From assembly GCA_017458865.1 (NCBI GenBank), contig JAFSZW010000251.1, positions 1 to 13,702 on the forward strand: a stretch of 13,702 bases of DNA. The letters are read 5' to 3'. A program made the translations under genes and the position numbers. Below the pieces are notes generated by a model, which saw only the letters and a list, made by a program, of their open reading frames with translations, had not been told where the DNA came from and did no database searches. The DNA is from Clostridia bacterium (GTDB lineage Bacteria; Bacillota; Clostridia; Christensenellales; Aristaeellaceae). This document shows positions 7,234 through 13,387 of this stretch, in pieces. Each line of letters opens with the position of its first letter. Positions within the stretch are counted from its first letter, which is position 1.

Positions 7234-8292
7234 TTACAGGCCGGTTACCTGGCTGCGCAGGATGAAACCCACCTCATTTGTCTGGGGATCCTGGACCTGT
7301 ACCCACTCGTTGTTGGCGGCAATCGCGGTCAGCGTATAGCCGTAGTACAAGTAGTTGATTACGGGTTCGCTGACGGAGGGCGCCCAGCGAAGAATGGACA
7401 TGCCGCTGACACGGGTCGGACACACCGTTACCTGAACAGGTTCAAGTCCGACCATGGTCAGATACTGCTGGGAGGTGAGATTAACAGCAGGGGCCGGAAC
7501 CGGGGTCGCATAAGGCGCGATCGTCATGAAAGGCTCTGCGGCTGCATTTGGCATGGAAACGGCGGTCCCTGCCTGTGCTCCGGTGAGATAACGGGACTGA
7601 ACATATCCGGTGCTGTTATTGACATTGATCTGTGTCCATTCACCGGTGACGCCGGTAACCGTAACAGTGGCGCCGTCATCTACTCTGGTAATGATGGATG
7701 CATCTGAGGATGGTTTTGACCGTACATTTAACCGTCCACCGTTAGAAGTGGAAACAACTGCTGTTCCGGATGCAGGTGTGACGGGAAGGTTGCTCGAACT
7801 TACACTGCTTGTCTGAGTGGTTTTTGTAGAGCTGCTTGTAGATGTAGTGGTCTTGCTGGTAGAAGTGCTTGTAGATGTACTGGTGGAAGTGCTGGTTGAG
7901 TTTGTTCCGTCGGTATTCGTACTCGTGCTTTGAGTCTGCGAGGAACTGTCAGTGGTGGATGTGTTCCCGGTGGTGCCACCTGTGCTTTGAGAATCAGAGG
8001 AAGTATTCTCATCTGAGGCACTGCCCGAACTGGTTCCAGCGCTGGTGTCATTGGCATTGTACGTTGTTGACGTTGTATTTCCTGATGCGTCCTTGGTCCA
8101 TGTTGTTATGGTATTGGTTGAGCTATCGTAGTACGTGCCACTTTGGGTACCGTCAGTATTATATTGTGTGAAGCCATTATCAGTAGACTCAATGTAGGAA
8201 CCATCCTGGTTGTGGATCACATTGGAATTCTCAGCAAAGGCGGTACAGTATGACAGACAAAGCGCAAGGAAAAACACGATTATCTTTTTCAT
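7234..8292 (-). CDS. Secreted protein with Ser/Thr-rich stalk and two SH3-like domains
   Basis: The 352-residue product begins with a signal peptide (MKKIIVFFLALCLSYCTAFA, cleavage near residue 20). Residues 21-80 are Gly/Tyr/Thr/Asp-rich with short turns (NQDGSYIES, NTDGTQSGTYY, TKDASGNTT) that look like a small beta repeat. Residues about 80-165 are almost entirely Ser, Thr, Gly and Asn, including a run of (ST)7S. A bacterial SH3 domain follows at about 177-237 (GRLNVRSKPSSDASIITRV, GEWTQINVNNSTGYVQSRYL). A second, more divergent SH3-like domain ends the protein (about 290-352; ILRWAPSVSEPVINYL, EWVQVQD, GFILRSQV). Such domains usually bind cell-wall peptides, so a wall-associated, stalked role is likely; no enzyme domain or LPXTG sorting signal is seen. 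ATG 8292 follows AGAGGT by about 7 bp and starts the signal peptide. It lies 64 bp behind the 182-residue secreted protein gene, probably in one operon. Confidence 0.85.
   Translation of the reverse strand: MKKIIVFFLALCLSYCTAFAENSNVIHNQDGSYIESTDNGFTQYNTDGTQSGTYYDSSTNTITTWTKDASGNTTSTTYNANDTSAGTSSGSASDENTSSDSQSTGGTTGNTSTTDSSSQTQSTSTNTDGTNSTSTSTSTSTSTSTSKTTTSTSSSTKTTQTSSVSSSNLPVTPASGTAVVSTSNGGRLNVRSKPSSDASIITRVDDGATVTVTGVTGEWTQINVNNSTGYVQSRYLTGAQAGTAVSMPNAAAEPFMTIAPYATPVPAPAVNLTSQQYLTMVGLEPVQVTVCPTRVSGMSILRWAPSVSEPVINYLYYGYTLTAIAANNEWVQVQDPQTNEVGFILRSQVTGL
7824..7955 (-). repeat. Low-complexity Ser/Thr tract inside the SH3 protein
   Basis: The tract encodes alternating Ser and Thr, including 15 uninterrupted residues, with mixed codons (TCA, AGC, TCC, TCT, AGT; ACC, ACT, ACA). 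The codon mixing suggests the composition is kept at protein level rather than by a simple DNA repeat. Confidence 0.6.
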
Positions 8293-8356
8293 CTTGATAC
8301 CTCTTTCGTTGTGATATCTCTTACAGAAATCAGCCTGCGGACTGCCGGCATCCGGG

Positions 8357-8905
8357 CTATTCGATCCTGACACCGGAGATAAAGGCAACAGCTGCCTGGA
8401 GATGGGATTCGTTCAGCGTCTGTCCATTTCCGGGGAAAATGACGCACCGGATCTGATATCCTTTATCCAGCGTATAGGCTTCAAGCCGTGCCTCTTCCGG
8501 ATCCAGAATCTGGTAAGTCAGAATTCTGCCACCGCTCGCTGATACTGCCTCGGTAAAGGAGACCTTCTCACCGAGCGTGCTGACATCATCCTGGATGAGC
8601 GAATTGATGACGTCCTGAGTCATGTCGGTGAAGGATCTGCCGGCTGCTGCCTCATCCAAAGCGATGATGACCAGTCCGCTGCCCCAATCCTTGTTGTTTG
8701 GGATCAACTGACCGTAATACAGGCTATCCGAGACATACTCACCGCTTAACGTAAAGCCATCCGGTACAGCGGCAAACATGGTGAATGCAGCTGTCACCTC
8801 CGTTGAATCAGTTTTGCTATCCTCAACCGTTGCCTGTTCAGCAGGAACACTGGCAGCAATGAGGATCAGAGCTGATAAAAGAATCAGCCAGATTATCTTT
8901 TTCAT
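8357..8905 (-). CDS. Small secreted protein, related to the one at 10415-10924
   Basis: This 182-residue product starts with a signal peptide (MKKIIWLILLSALILIAASVPAEQ, cleavage near 22). The mature part begins with a Thr/Asp/Glu-rich linker and then a globular domain starting FTMFAAVPDGFTLSG. That pattern resembles PsbP/Mog1-like secreted domains, but this is inference from one short motif. The C-terminal half (GGRILTYQILDPEEARLEAY, GYQIRCVIFPG, LQAAVAFISGVRIE) aligns with the end of the plus-strand secreted protein. There are no cysteines forming a lipobox and no catalytic motif. ATG 8905 is chosen because GGAGGAAAC precedes it and the signal peptide begins there; the frame stays open upstream to 8998 without reason to use it. 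A strong promoter at 8978-9006 serves this gene and the SH3 gene behind it. Function unknown. Confidence 0.8.
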   Translation of the reverse strand: MKKIIWLILLSALILIAASVPAEQATVEDSKTDSTEVTAAFTMFAAVPDGFTLSGEYVSDSLYYGQLIPNNKDWGSGLVIIALDEAAAGRSFTDMTQDVINSLIQDDVSTLGEKVSFTEAVSASGGRILTYQILDPEEARLEAYTLDKGYQIRCVIFPGNGQTLNESHLQAAVAFISGVRIE

Positions 8906-8977
8906 AGTTTCCTCCATATTGTTATTAACCCATTTTTGGTCTGGATCACAGGCAAATGATTTGATTCTGCCATGCGT

Positions 8978-9006
8978 ATTATAAACATGCGCCTCCAATT
9001 ATTCAA
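8978..9006 (-). promoter_or_regulatory. Promoter of the secreted-protein operon
   Basis: On the minus strand, TTGAAT (9001-9006) and a perfect TATAAT (8978-8983) are separated by 17 bp. Transcription would begin near 8971, giving a leader of about 65 nt before ATG 8905. Confidence 0.75.
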
Positions 9007-9304
9007 GTTTTGTTTGCACCTGATGCCAGGGGTCAGTTCCGAAAACGCAAGTAATCCATATCATTTCGAGTGTTTCAGCAGATTTCTGATCGCTGCGAAG
9101 ACCGTATCTGGTGGACAATCAGGAAAAACGTCAATGCTGAGTAAAACAGGCAAGAGGGGCATACTTTTGAATAAGGAAGGTGCCAGCTATTTTGAAGGAT
9201 GATCATCGCCGATGTCAAATAAATCAAAATGCAAACCGGGGTTCTTTCAGAAGACGCCGGTCATCCCGGATGACGGTTAATCAGACATGAGTTAGGCAAC
9301 AGAA

Positions 9305-9350
9305 GGGATTTGCCAAAACCCCATATGTTTCAATGGTTTTGGCAAATCCC
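9305..9350. repeat. Perfect 16-bp inverted repeat with 14-bp loop
   Basis: GGGATTTGCCAAAACC (9305-9320) and its exact complement (9335-9350) flank a loop that contains CATATG. It lies about 80 bp beyond the stop codon of the orphan transposase-like gene, so it may be that gene's terminator, but neither strand has a proper T-run after it (TTCTGTTG on the minus strand). Confidence 0.8.
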
Positions 9351-9428
9351 ATCCTTAAATGTCGAAACTTTTGCTTAAGAACATTTGGTTTTGTGCCTTG
9401 AATGGTACCGGCGCATGGCAAGGCGTCT

Positions 9429-9773
9429 TTAACTGTCTGATATCAGTCTGGCAATCTGCTGCAGGATCCTGTCCTTCTTCTCACAGCTTTGCTTTACGAT
9501 CTCCAGTTCCCGCTTTAGTGCTTCGATTTGCGAGATATAATCCGAGATATCAGCATTGACCGGGGGGATGGCATACACGCTGTTTGAATCAGTATTTTGC
9601 TTTGGTGGTCTGCCAACACTTCCGGTTGGGACGACTTCTCCGGTATCTGGATCCACCTTTCCGACCACTTTTCTTACGACTTTGGTTTTTCCTGTTTGCT
9701 CATCTGTAACTTTTTCACGGGAATAGACGTAAACAACGCCAGAAACAGCATGTCGTTGCATATAAGTGTCCAT
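9429..9773 (-). CDS. Orphan protein resembling the N-terminal domain of IS4/IS1634-type transposases
   Basis: The 114-residue product has three visible parts. Residues about 10-50 (GVVYVYSREKV, then RKVVGKVDPDTGEVVPT) match the start of many clostridial IS4/IS1634-type transposases, where the stretch precedes the DDE catalytic domain. Residues 54-58 are GRPPK, an AT-hook-like DNA-minor-groove motif. Residues about 76-112 are a predicted coiled coil (ISQIEALKRELEIVKQ, DRILQQIARL). No DDE domain follows in any frame downstream on this strand, where a perfect inverted repeat is found instead. Start ATG 9773 has GGAGGT 8-9 bp upstream and a promoter at 9795-9822, so the gene looks intact and expressed rather than a fresh truncation. 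It could be a relic, an accessory transposition protein or a domesticated DNA-binding regulator. The family resemblance is from memory of the motif. Confidence 0.7.
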   Translation of the reverse strand: MDTYMQRHAVSGVVYVYSREKVTDEQTGKTKVVRKVVGKVDPDTGEVVPTGSVGRPPKQNTDSNSVYAIPPVNADISDYISQIEALKRELEIVKQSCEKKDRILQQIARLISDS

Positions 9774-9794
9774 ATGATCTTACCTCCAAGTATG

Positions 9795-9822
9795 ATTATA
9801 TCATGCTGGAACATTTAATCAA
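9795..9822 (-). promoter_or_regulatory. Promoter of the orphan transposase-like gene
   Basis: On the minus strand TTGATT (9817-9822) and a perfect TATAAT (9795-9800) are 16 bp apart. Transcription would begin near 9788, only about 15 nt before the start codon, with the GGAGGT site close to the 5' end. Confidence 0.6.
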
Positions 9823-9983
9823 GTCTTGCAATATACCTCCGGCAAATGTTTCCCTGAAAAGTAAAGTATTGCAACGTCAATGGTCGCTACAAGAAAGAGG
9901 AAAACCACATATGGAGTTGTTGAAGATGGCTCTGTTCTATCTCTGATTCGTATATGTTTCATCTTTCTTTTAAACAATGAATC

Positions 9984-9992
9984 TGTTATAAT
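9984..9992 (+). promoter_or_regulatory. Extended -10 element with no gene directly downstream
   Basis: TG-T-TATAAT reads as an extended -10 box. The -35 region is T-rich but not consensus. The next credible plus-strand gene starts about 420 bp later; a stem-loop region lies immediately downstream. Confidence 0.35.
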
Positions 9993-10012
9993 ATCAATAA
10001 TTTCGAGAGTAG

Positions 10013-10055
10013 GCTGCCGCTTTGTATTGCAACAGGTCTGAAAAGATCTGGCAGC
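10013..10055 (+). other. Stem-loop with GAAA tetraloop, possible small RNA
   Basis: CAGGTCT (10033-10039) and AGATCTG (10044-10050) form a 7-bp stem with one G-T pair closed by a GAAA tetraloop, and GCTGC (10013-10017) with GCAGC (10051-10055) can close an outer stem around a large bulge. It follows an extended -10 box by about 20 bp. No RNA family is recognised. Confidence 0.3.
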
Positions 10056-10414
10056 GTAGCTATGGCACGCAGATGTCATGATAAAACGGCATGTTTTACA
10101 ACATACGGGTGTGCCAATTCAACAGGATATCACCAGACATGATGAGGTATACGGGCGTTGCTGTATTGACCAGACGTCTTTTGCCAATCATGCCGCGGAA
10201 GAGAAACAGATGACCTGATAGAAACGTCAGTGAGAACACCGACATCACGATTCGGGCCAAAGATATTTCGTTCATTACCAGGCACTGCCATATCTGCTGG
10301 TGCGAACCGGATTGACGGATGGGGAACCCGCTTGTTCTCAACTCAGGCAGCTCCGCGCAAAGGCGTCGTAAATGGATGCATCAGGCTGTATTAAAAAAGT
10401 GTAGGAGGTTTTCC

Positions 10415-10924
10415 ATGATGAAAATAATAGCCATTCTCCTTATCGCGATCCTCCTGCTGACAGCAGCGGTAGCCGTTGCTGATGAGGTAAATTGGTCTTC
10501 TTTTGAAAAGTATGCGTCTATAGTAGGCGGACAGTTCTATGAGCTTGATGGGCTTGGGCTGAAGATCTTCATACCTGATGATATGAGTTATGTCGAGGAT
10601 GAGGAATGCTTTGCGGTATTTACAAGTGCAGAGCAGGATAAGGCAGTAGCTGTTAATGTCGGCAAAGCAGCTGTTGCAGATCTGGACGAACTTGCCGCTG
10701 CGATAACGCAAATCGGCGCCAGGGATATTGAGCATGTGGTGGTAAATGGCATGCCGTGCTTATCTTATCTGATGGATGATTCACTTGGCGAGGCATTCCT
10801 GACAGATGCCGGATACTATATCATAGTCGTTGCAAACCCGTATTCGGATGCGGAATTGGACAGCGGTGAAGGGTTTTCACTGGATGCGGCGATGATTCTG
10901 TGCAGTATTCAGCGTGTCGAGTGA
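10415..10924 (+). CDS. Small secreted protein, paralogue of the one at 8357-8905
   Basis: The 169-residue product has a signal peptide (MMKIIAILLIAILLLTAAVAVAD, cleavage near 22). The mature domain has KIFIPDDMSY, like VPDGFTL in the minus-strand protein. Its C-terminal half (GMPCLSYLMDD, EAFLTDAGYYIIVVANP, LDAAMILCSIQRVE) parallels the end of that protein in order and spacing: G-x-x-x-L-[ST]-Y, G-Y-x-I, then [LD]-x-A-A-x-x-x-x-x-x-x-R-[IV]-E. The two differ strongly in sequence, so the duplication is old or they were acquired separately. ATG 10415 is chosen because AGGAGG ends 6 bp upstream; ATG 10418 is also possible. I see no clear promoter just before it and no terminator just after. No enzymatic motif is visible; function unknown. 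Confidence 0.8.
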   Translation: MMKIIAILLIAILLLTAAVAVADEVNWSSFEKYASIVGGQFYELDGLGLKIFIPDDMSYVEDEECFAVFTSAEQDKAVAVNVGKAAVADLDELAAAITQIGARDIEHVVVNGMPCLSYLMDDSLGEAFLTDAGYYIIVVANPYSDAELDSGEGFSLDAAMILCSIQRVE

Positions 10925-11162
10925 TCTGCCTTTCATATTGACAGCTCCCAGATTTGGAACATGGATGGCGACACTTCAAGGGTTGATGGTGACATTGTTC
11001 CATGCGCACTGATCCATTCTCCACAGAAGCATAGAAAGCCGTTTTGAACTGCCAATTTTCATCGCATGATGGGTAAGCGAGAGGTGAAATAATCCTTTCA
11101 GCACATGGATGCGATTGTGGATTTCTATCTGGGAGCATATGAAGTCGTTTTGGAAGTGAAGC

Positions 11163-11969
11163 ATGAGCATTGAAGCAAAAGTGAATGCGTTTAAAGCGCA
11201 GTTGATCCGTCTTCTGTCGGATGATGAGGCAATCTGCGGCATTGGCCAGACCGGTGACGTGAATGCACCACTGATTCCGGGGAAGAGCGATATTGATCTG
11301 TTTGTGATCTGCCAGGCAGTACCGGAAAAGGAACTCAGGCGGAAGAGGTATGAGAAGCTTGCCGGTGATTTCGATCGCCTGGAAATGGAAGTCTGTGCGG
11401 GTGGTATCTGGGGCTGCGGAGATATCTTCCACGTCGAGGGGATAGACGTCATGCCAATGTATTTCACACTGGAAGAGATGAGAGTCTATCTGGAAGGGGT
11501 GCTGGCCGGCAGACATCTGGCAAGGGAAGGAAGATTTTATCCGATTGGAAGACTTGCAAGCATTGAGACACTCAATGTCCTGTACGAAAAAGATCAGGAA
11601 TGGACAAGGCTGATCAATCGGGTGAAAGAACATCCCCGGGTTCTGTTTGATGCATGGTATGCCCATGAAAGTGGATGCATGATTGATGAGGAGGATTTGG
11701 GGCGTGCTGCATTAAGACATGAAGTGCTGTTTTATCACCAGGTCGTGGAGGCGTTTCTGGACCATTTTCTGCAGGCTCTGTATGCAAAAAATGACTGCTA
11801 TTTCCCGAGCAGAAAAAGAACCGAAGATGCAATTCTCAGATTCGAAAAGAAACCCGTCGACTGCTACAAGCGGCTCATAGATGTTGTAAGACTTGGAAGC
11901 GACGAGGACACAATTGATGCATCTATTCTGGAATTGCGTGCTTTGGCACAGGAACTAAAGTCCTACTGA
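11163..11969 (+). CDS. Nucleotidyltransferase-fold protein
   Basis: This 268-residue protein probably transfers a nucleotide to a small molecule or a protein; the substrate is unknown. The N-terminal domain has the polymerase-beta-type pattern: a glycine-rich GIGQTGDVNAPLIPGKSDID segment (26-45) giving the metal-binding pair D43/D45 in SDIDLFVI, and a third carboxylate, probably D95, in EGIDVMPMYF. The C-terminal half (about 130-268) is mostly helical (DAWYAHESGCMIDEEDL, HQVVEAFLDHFLQALYA, YFPSRKRTED), similar in layout to aminoglycoside- or lincosamide-type and DUF4037-like nucleotidyltransferases. The usual GS before the aspartates is replaced by GQ, so activity is not certain. ATG 11163 follows GGAAGTG at about 7 bp. 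It stands alone, with a hairpin terminator about 190 bp after its stop. No resistance role can be concluded. Confidence 0.75.
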   Translation: MSIEAKVNAFKAQLIRLLSDDEAICGIGQTGDVNAPLIPGKSDIDLFVICQAVPEKELRRKRYEKLAGDFDRLEMEVCAGGIWGCGDIFHVEGIDVMPMYFTLEEMRVYLEGVLAGRHLAREGRFYPIGRLASIETLNVLYEKDQEWTRLINRVKEHPRVLFDAWYAHESGCMIDEEDLGRAALRHEVLFYHQVVEAFLDHFLQALYAKNDCYFPSRKRTEDAILRFEKKPVDCYKRLIDVVRLGSDEDTIDASILELRALAQELKSY

Positions 11970-12155
11970 GAGAAGTTCCACGAACCGGGAGATTGATTTT
12001 GCTGCTTGTCAGATAGCGATTTACGAAAATTGGTGATTCTTGCAAACCTTTTTGGGTTTACAGCGAAATACGGTCTACAACTTTATAATTCTGCGGCTGA
12101 AAGACAAATGCGTACAGATTTTATGGACGAACAGGACACTCCGAAACGTTTTGTC

Positions 12156-12191
12156 AGCCTGAATGCCGTTGGCGGGACATTTCAGGCTTTT
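12156..12191 (+). terminator. Rho-independent terminator
   Basis: AGCCTGAATG (12156-12165) pairs with CATTTCAGGCT (12178-12188), with one bulged A, and is followed by TTTT. It likely ends the transcript of the nucleotidyltransferase gene. It lies within a small TTG-started frame (12006-12203), which argues against that frame being a gene. Confidence 0.65.
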
Positions 12192-12207
12192 CCCGCATTG
12201 TAAAATA

Positions 12208-12216
12208 TGCTATACT
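12208..12216 (+). promoter_or_regulatory. Extended -10 promoter before the MazG-like gene
   Basis: TG-C-TATACT lies 20 bp after the terminator at 12156-12191. The -35 region is not consensus. It would give a leader of about 290 nt to the MazG-like gene, passing through the broken small frame at 12242-12382. Confidence 0.4.
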
Positions 12217-12241
12217 TAGTTTGCATTATTGACGTAACCAT

Positions 12242-12382
12242 TTGAGGAGACAGTACCGGGACCGTTCAAATGAACGTTTACAGAACGACTTGCTGAAAAT
12301 GGCTGCACGAGATGTGTTGCAGACATTGATGGATCTGACAGCGCAGTTATGACGTTTGGATGATCTGGCGTCGGTTGAGTAA
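12242..12382 (+). pseudogene. Possible broken small gene with an in-frame TGA
   Basis: One frame reads 36 coding-like codons, rich in charged residues and leucine in a helical pattern (NERLQNDLLKMAARDVLQTL then MDLTAQL), stops at TGA 12350-12352, and continues in the same helical pattern for nine codons (RLDDLASVE) to a TAA. An AGGAG at 12245-12249 has no start codon at the right distance. It could be a decayed small gene or chance; no family is recognised. Confidence 0.25.
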
Positions 12383-12511
12383 GGCAAACCAGGCAGATAT
12401 CCGGATGGTTCACAGGGACATCTGAGGTTGGTCCGGTCCCTGAGATGGCGTCATGTGGAGGTCTGTGTCTGATAAGCAGTCAGATTGTGCACCGTGAGAA
12501 AGGATAAACGT

Positions 12512-12838
12512 ATGGGAATGACCTTTTCTGAAATGCAGAAAATGTACAGGAACATCGTTGGACGTTTCAATCAGATTGAGCAAAGGGATTGGCAGGCTGC
12601 AGGTGCGATGATTGAGCTGACGAAACAGGTTGGCGAACTGGCCAAGCAGGTCATGCTGAAAGAGCAGTACTATGCCTTTCAATCCGATGAGAATGTGGAC
12701 GAAAAGCTGGGAAACGAAATGGCAGACGTGATTGCTCAGGTCATGAGACTGGCAGATTACTATGGAATTGACCTGGAGGCTGCGTTCATTGAGGCACGTG
12801 AGGATGAGGATCGCTATCTGAAATCAAGGCATGTGTAG
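12512..12838 (+). CDS. MazG-like nucleotide pyrophosphohydrolase-fold protein with altered metal site
   Basis: The 108-residue all-helical protein matches the small MazG-like family, whose members hydrolyse nucleoside triphosphates to monophosphates and work as dimers or tetramers. The family's metal-binding pattern is E-E-x-x-E, then E-x-x-D. Here the second half is intact (E69 and D72 in NEMADVIAQV), and E42 is present in VGELAKQV, but the first two acidic positions read K38-Q39 (ELTKQVGEL). The following helix (RLADYYGIDLEAAF) is typical. The protein may thus be inactive, use a different metal geometry, or have another role. ATG 12512 is chosen because AAAGGA lies 7 bp upstream; the same frame could begin at TTG 12485. 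No partner gene is adjacent and no terminator is clear after it. Confidence 0.75.
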   Translation: MGMTFSEMQKMYRNIVGRFNQIEQRDWQAAGAMIELTKQVGELAKQVMLKEQYYAFQSDENVDEKLGNEMADVIAQVMRLADYYGIDLEAAFIEAREDEDRYLKSRHV

Positions 12839-13105
12839 ATGACAGGTTTCATGCAGTCAGTGATGTTTTCAGGCGCCTGCGCTTTATTGTGAACCAGAAC
12901 GGAAAATCAGAGCGCATCTTCGCCTTTCTTTCTGCAGCACTTATATTGGATGCTTCATGGAGTTGCTGCAGGCTATGCCAGCAGGAGACAGGGTCAGGTA
13001 CAGGCAGCGAATGACTTAAATTGCTGGAATGCTGGGGTAAACCCGGCAAATGAGATGGCTGGACTTTTAAATGATACAGCATTTACAATATGTGGATTGA
13101 GCAAT

Positions 13106-13387
13106 ATGAAAAAGATCAGTATACGACGCTTTCTGAAAAAGCCTCTTAACGGGAGACATCTGCCAAAGATGCATGCCCCCAAGATCATGAGGCGTTTGAA
13201 AAGAAAGAAAAAGGAACAGTTATCTGACAGAGTGCTTAATGACATTAAGATCAGGATTGTATCTTTTAACAAAGAGACGGACAGGGAGATGCTTGAATTC
13301 CTCGCAGATAAACCGTTTCAGGAGTATGTTAAGTCACTGATTGAGAGGGATATGCGCTTATCCTCAGAGAAAGAGTCGATCTCATAA
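13106..13387 (+). CDS. Small basic protein resembling mobile-element-associated proteins
   Basis: The 93-residue product begins with a very basic region (about 1-45: KKISIRRFLKK, KIMRRLKRKKKEQ) and ends with a compact domain, RIVSFNKETDREMLEFLADK then PFQEYVKSLIERDM. That second part resembles short clostridial plasmid- and phage-borne proteins of the type V-x-L-N-x-x-x-D-x-x-I-x-x-L, then Y-I-K-x-L-I-x-x-D-M, which are thought to be ribbon-helix-helix-like DNA-binding proteins. This is from memory of the pattern. The start is uncertain: ATG 13106 has only a weak GGATTGA upstream, and the frame is open back to 12950. It could bind DNA or RNA through the basic arm. It stands 267 bp after the MazG-like gene. 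Confidence 0.55.
   Translation: MKKISIRRFLKKPLNGRHLPKMHAPKIMRRLKRKKKEQLSDRVLNDIKIRIVSFNKETDREMLEFLADKPFQEYVKSLIERDMRLSSEKESIS

Larger units (their letters stand above)
8906..9428. other. Intergenic region with promoter and perfect inverted repeat
   Basis: It contains the promoter at 8978-9006, a short hairpin near 9261-9283 (TCATC with GATGA) and the 16-bp inverted repeat at 9305-9350. A plus-strand frame at 8972-9202 has no ribosome binding site and overlaps the opposite promoter, so I do not call it. I see nothing else. Confidence 0.45.
9774..10414. other. Long region without a clear gene
   Basis: This 641-bp gap has the promoter of the orphan gene at its left end, the extended -10 and stem-loop at 9984-10055, and the ribosome binding site AGGAGG (10403-10408) of the next gene at its right end. 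Two minus-strand frames (9819-10079 and 10096-10341) lack ribosome binding sites and recognisable domains. Degraded coding sequence is possible but I cannot show it. Confidence 0.4.
11970..12511. other. Intergenic region with terminator, promoter and possible gene remnant
   Basis: This 542-bp gap holds the terminator at 12156-12191, the extended -10 at 12208-12216 and the interrupted frame at 12242-12382. A weak hairpin (CATCT with AGATG, about 12419-12447) lies before the MazG-like gene. I see nothing else. Confidence 0.4.

Noticed and set aside
8972..9202. Plus-strand frame of 76 codons
   Set aside because: It has no ribosome binding site, lies over the opposite-strand promoter and has no recognisable domain.
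10096..10341. Minus-strand frame of 81 codons with a hydrophobic middle
   Set aside because: There is no ribosome binding site or promoter, and I recognise no family; chance is as likely as a gene.
10938..10966. TTGACA as a -35 box for the nucleotidyltransferase gene
   Set aside because: The hexamer is perfect, but the bases 17-18 bp downstream (ATGGAT) do not resemble a -10 box.
12006..12203. TTG-started frame of 65 codons
   Set aside because: It contains a good terminator hairpin and has no ribosome binding site.
11163..13387. Nucleotidyltransferase, MazG-like and basic protein as one defence system
   Set aside because: They are separated by long gaps, a terminator and separate promoters, so no shared operon supports a common system.
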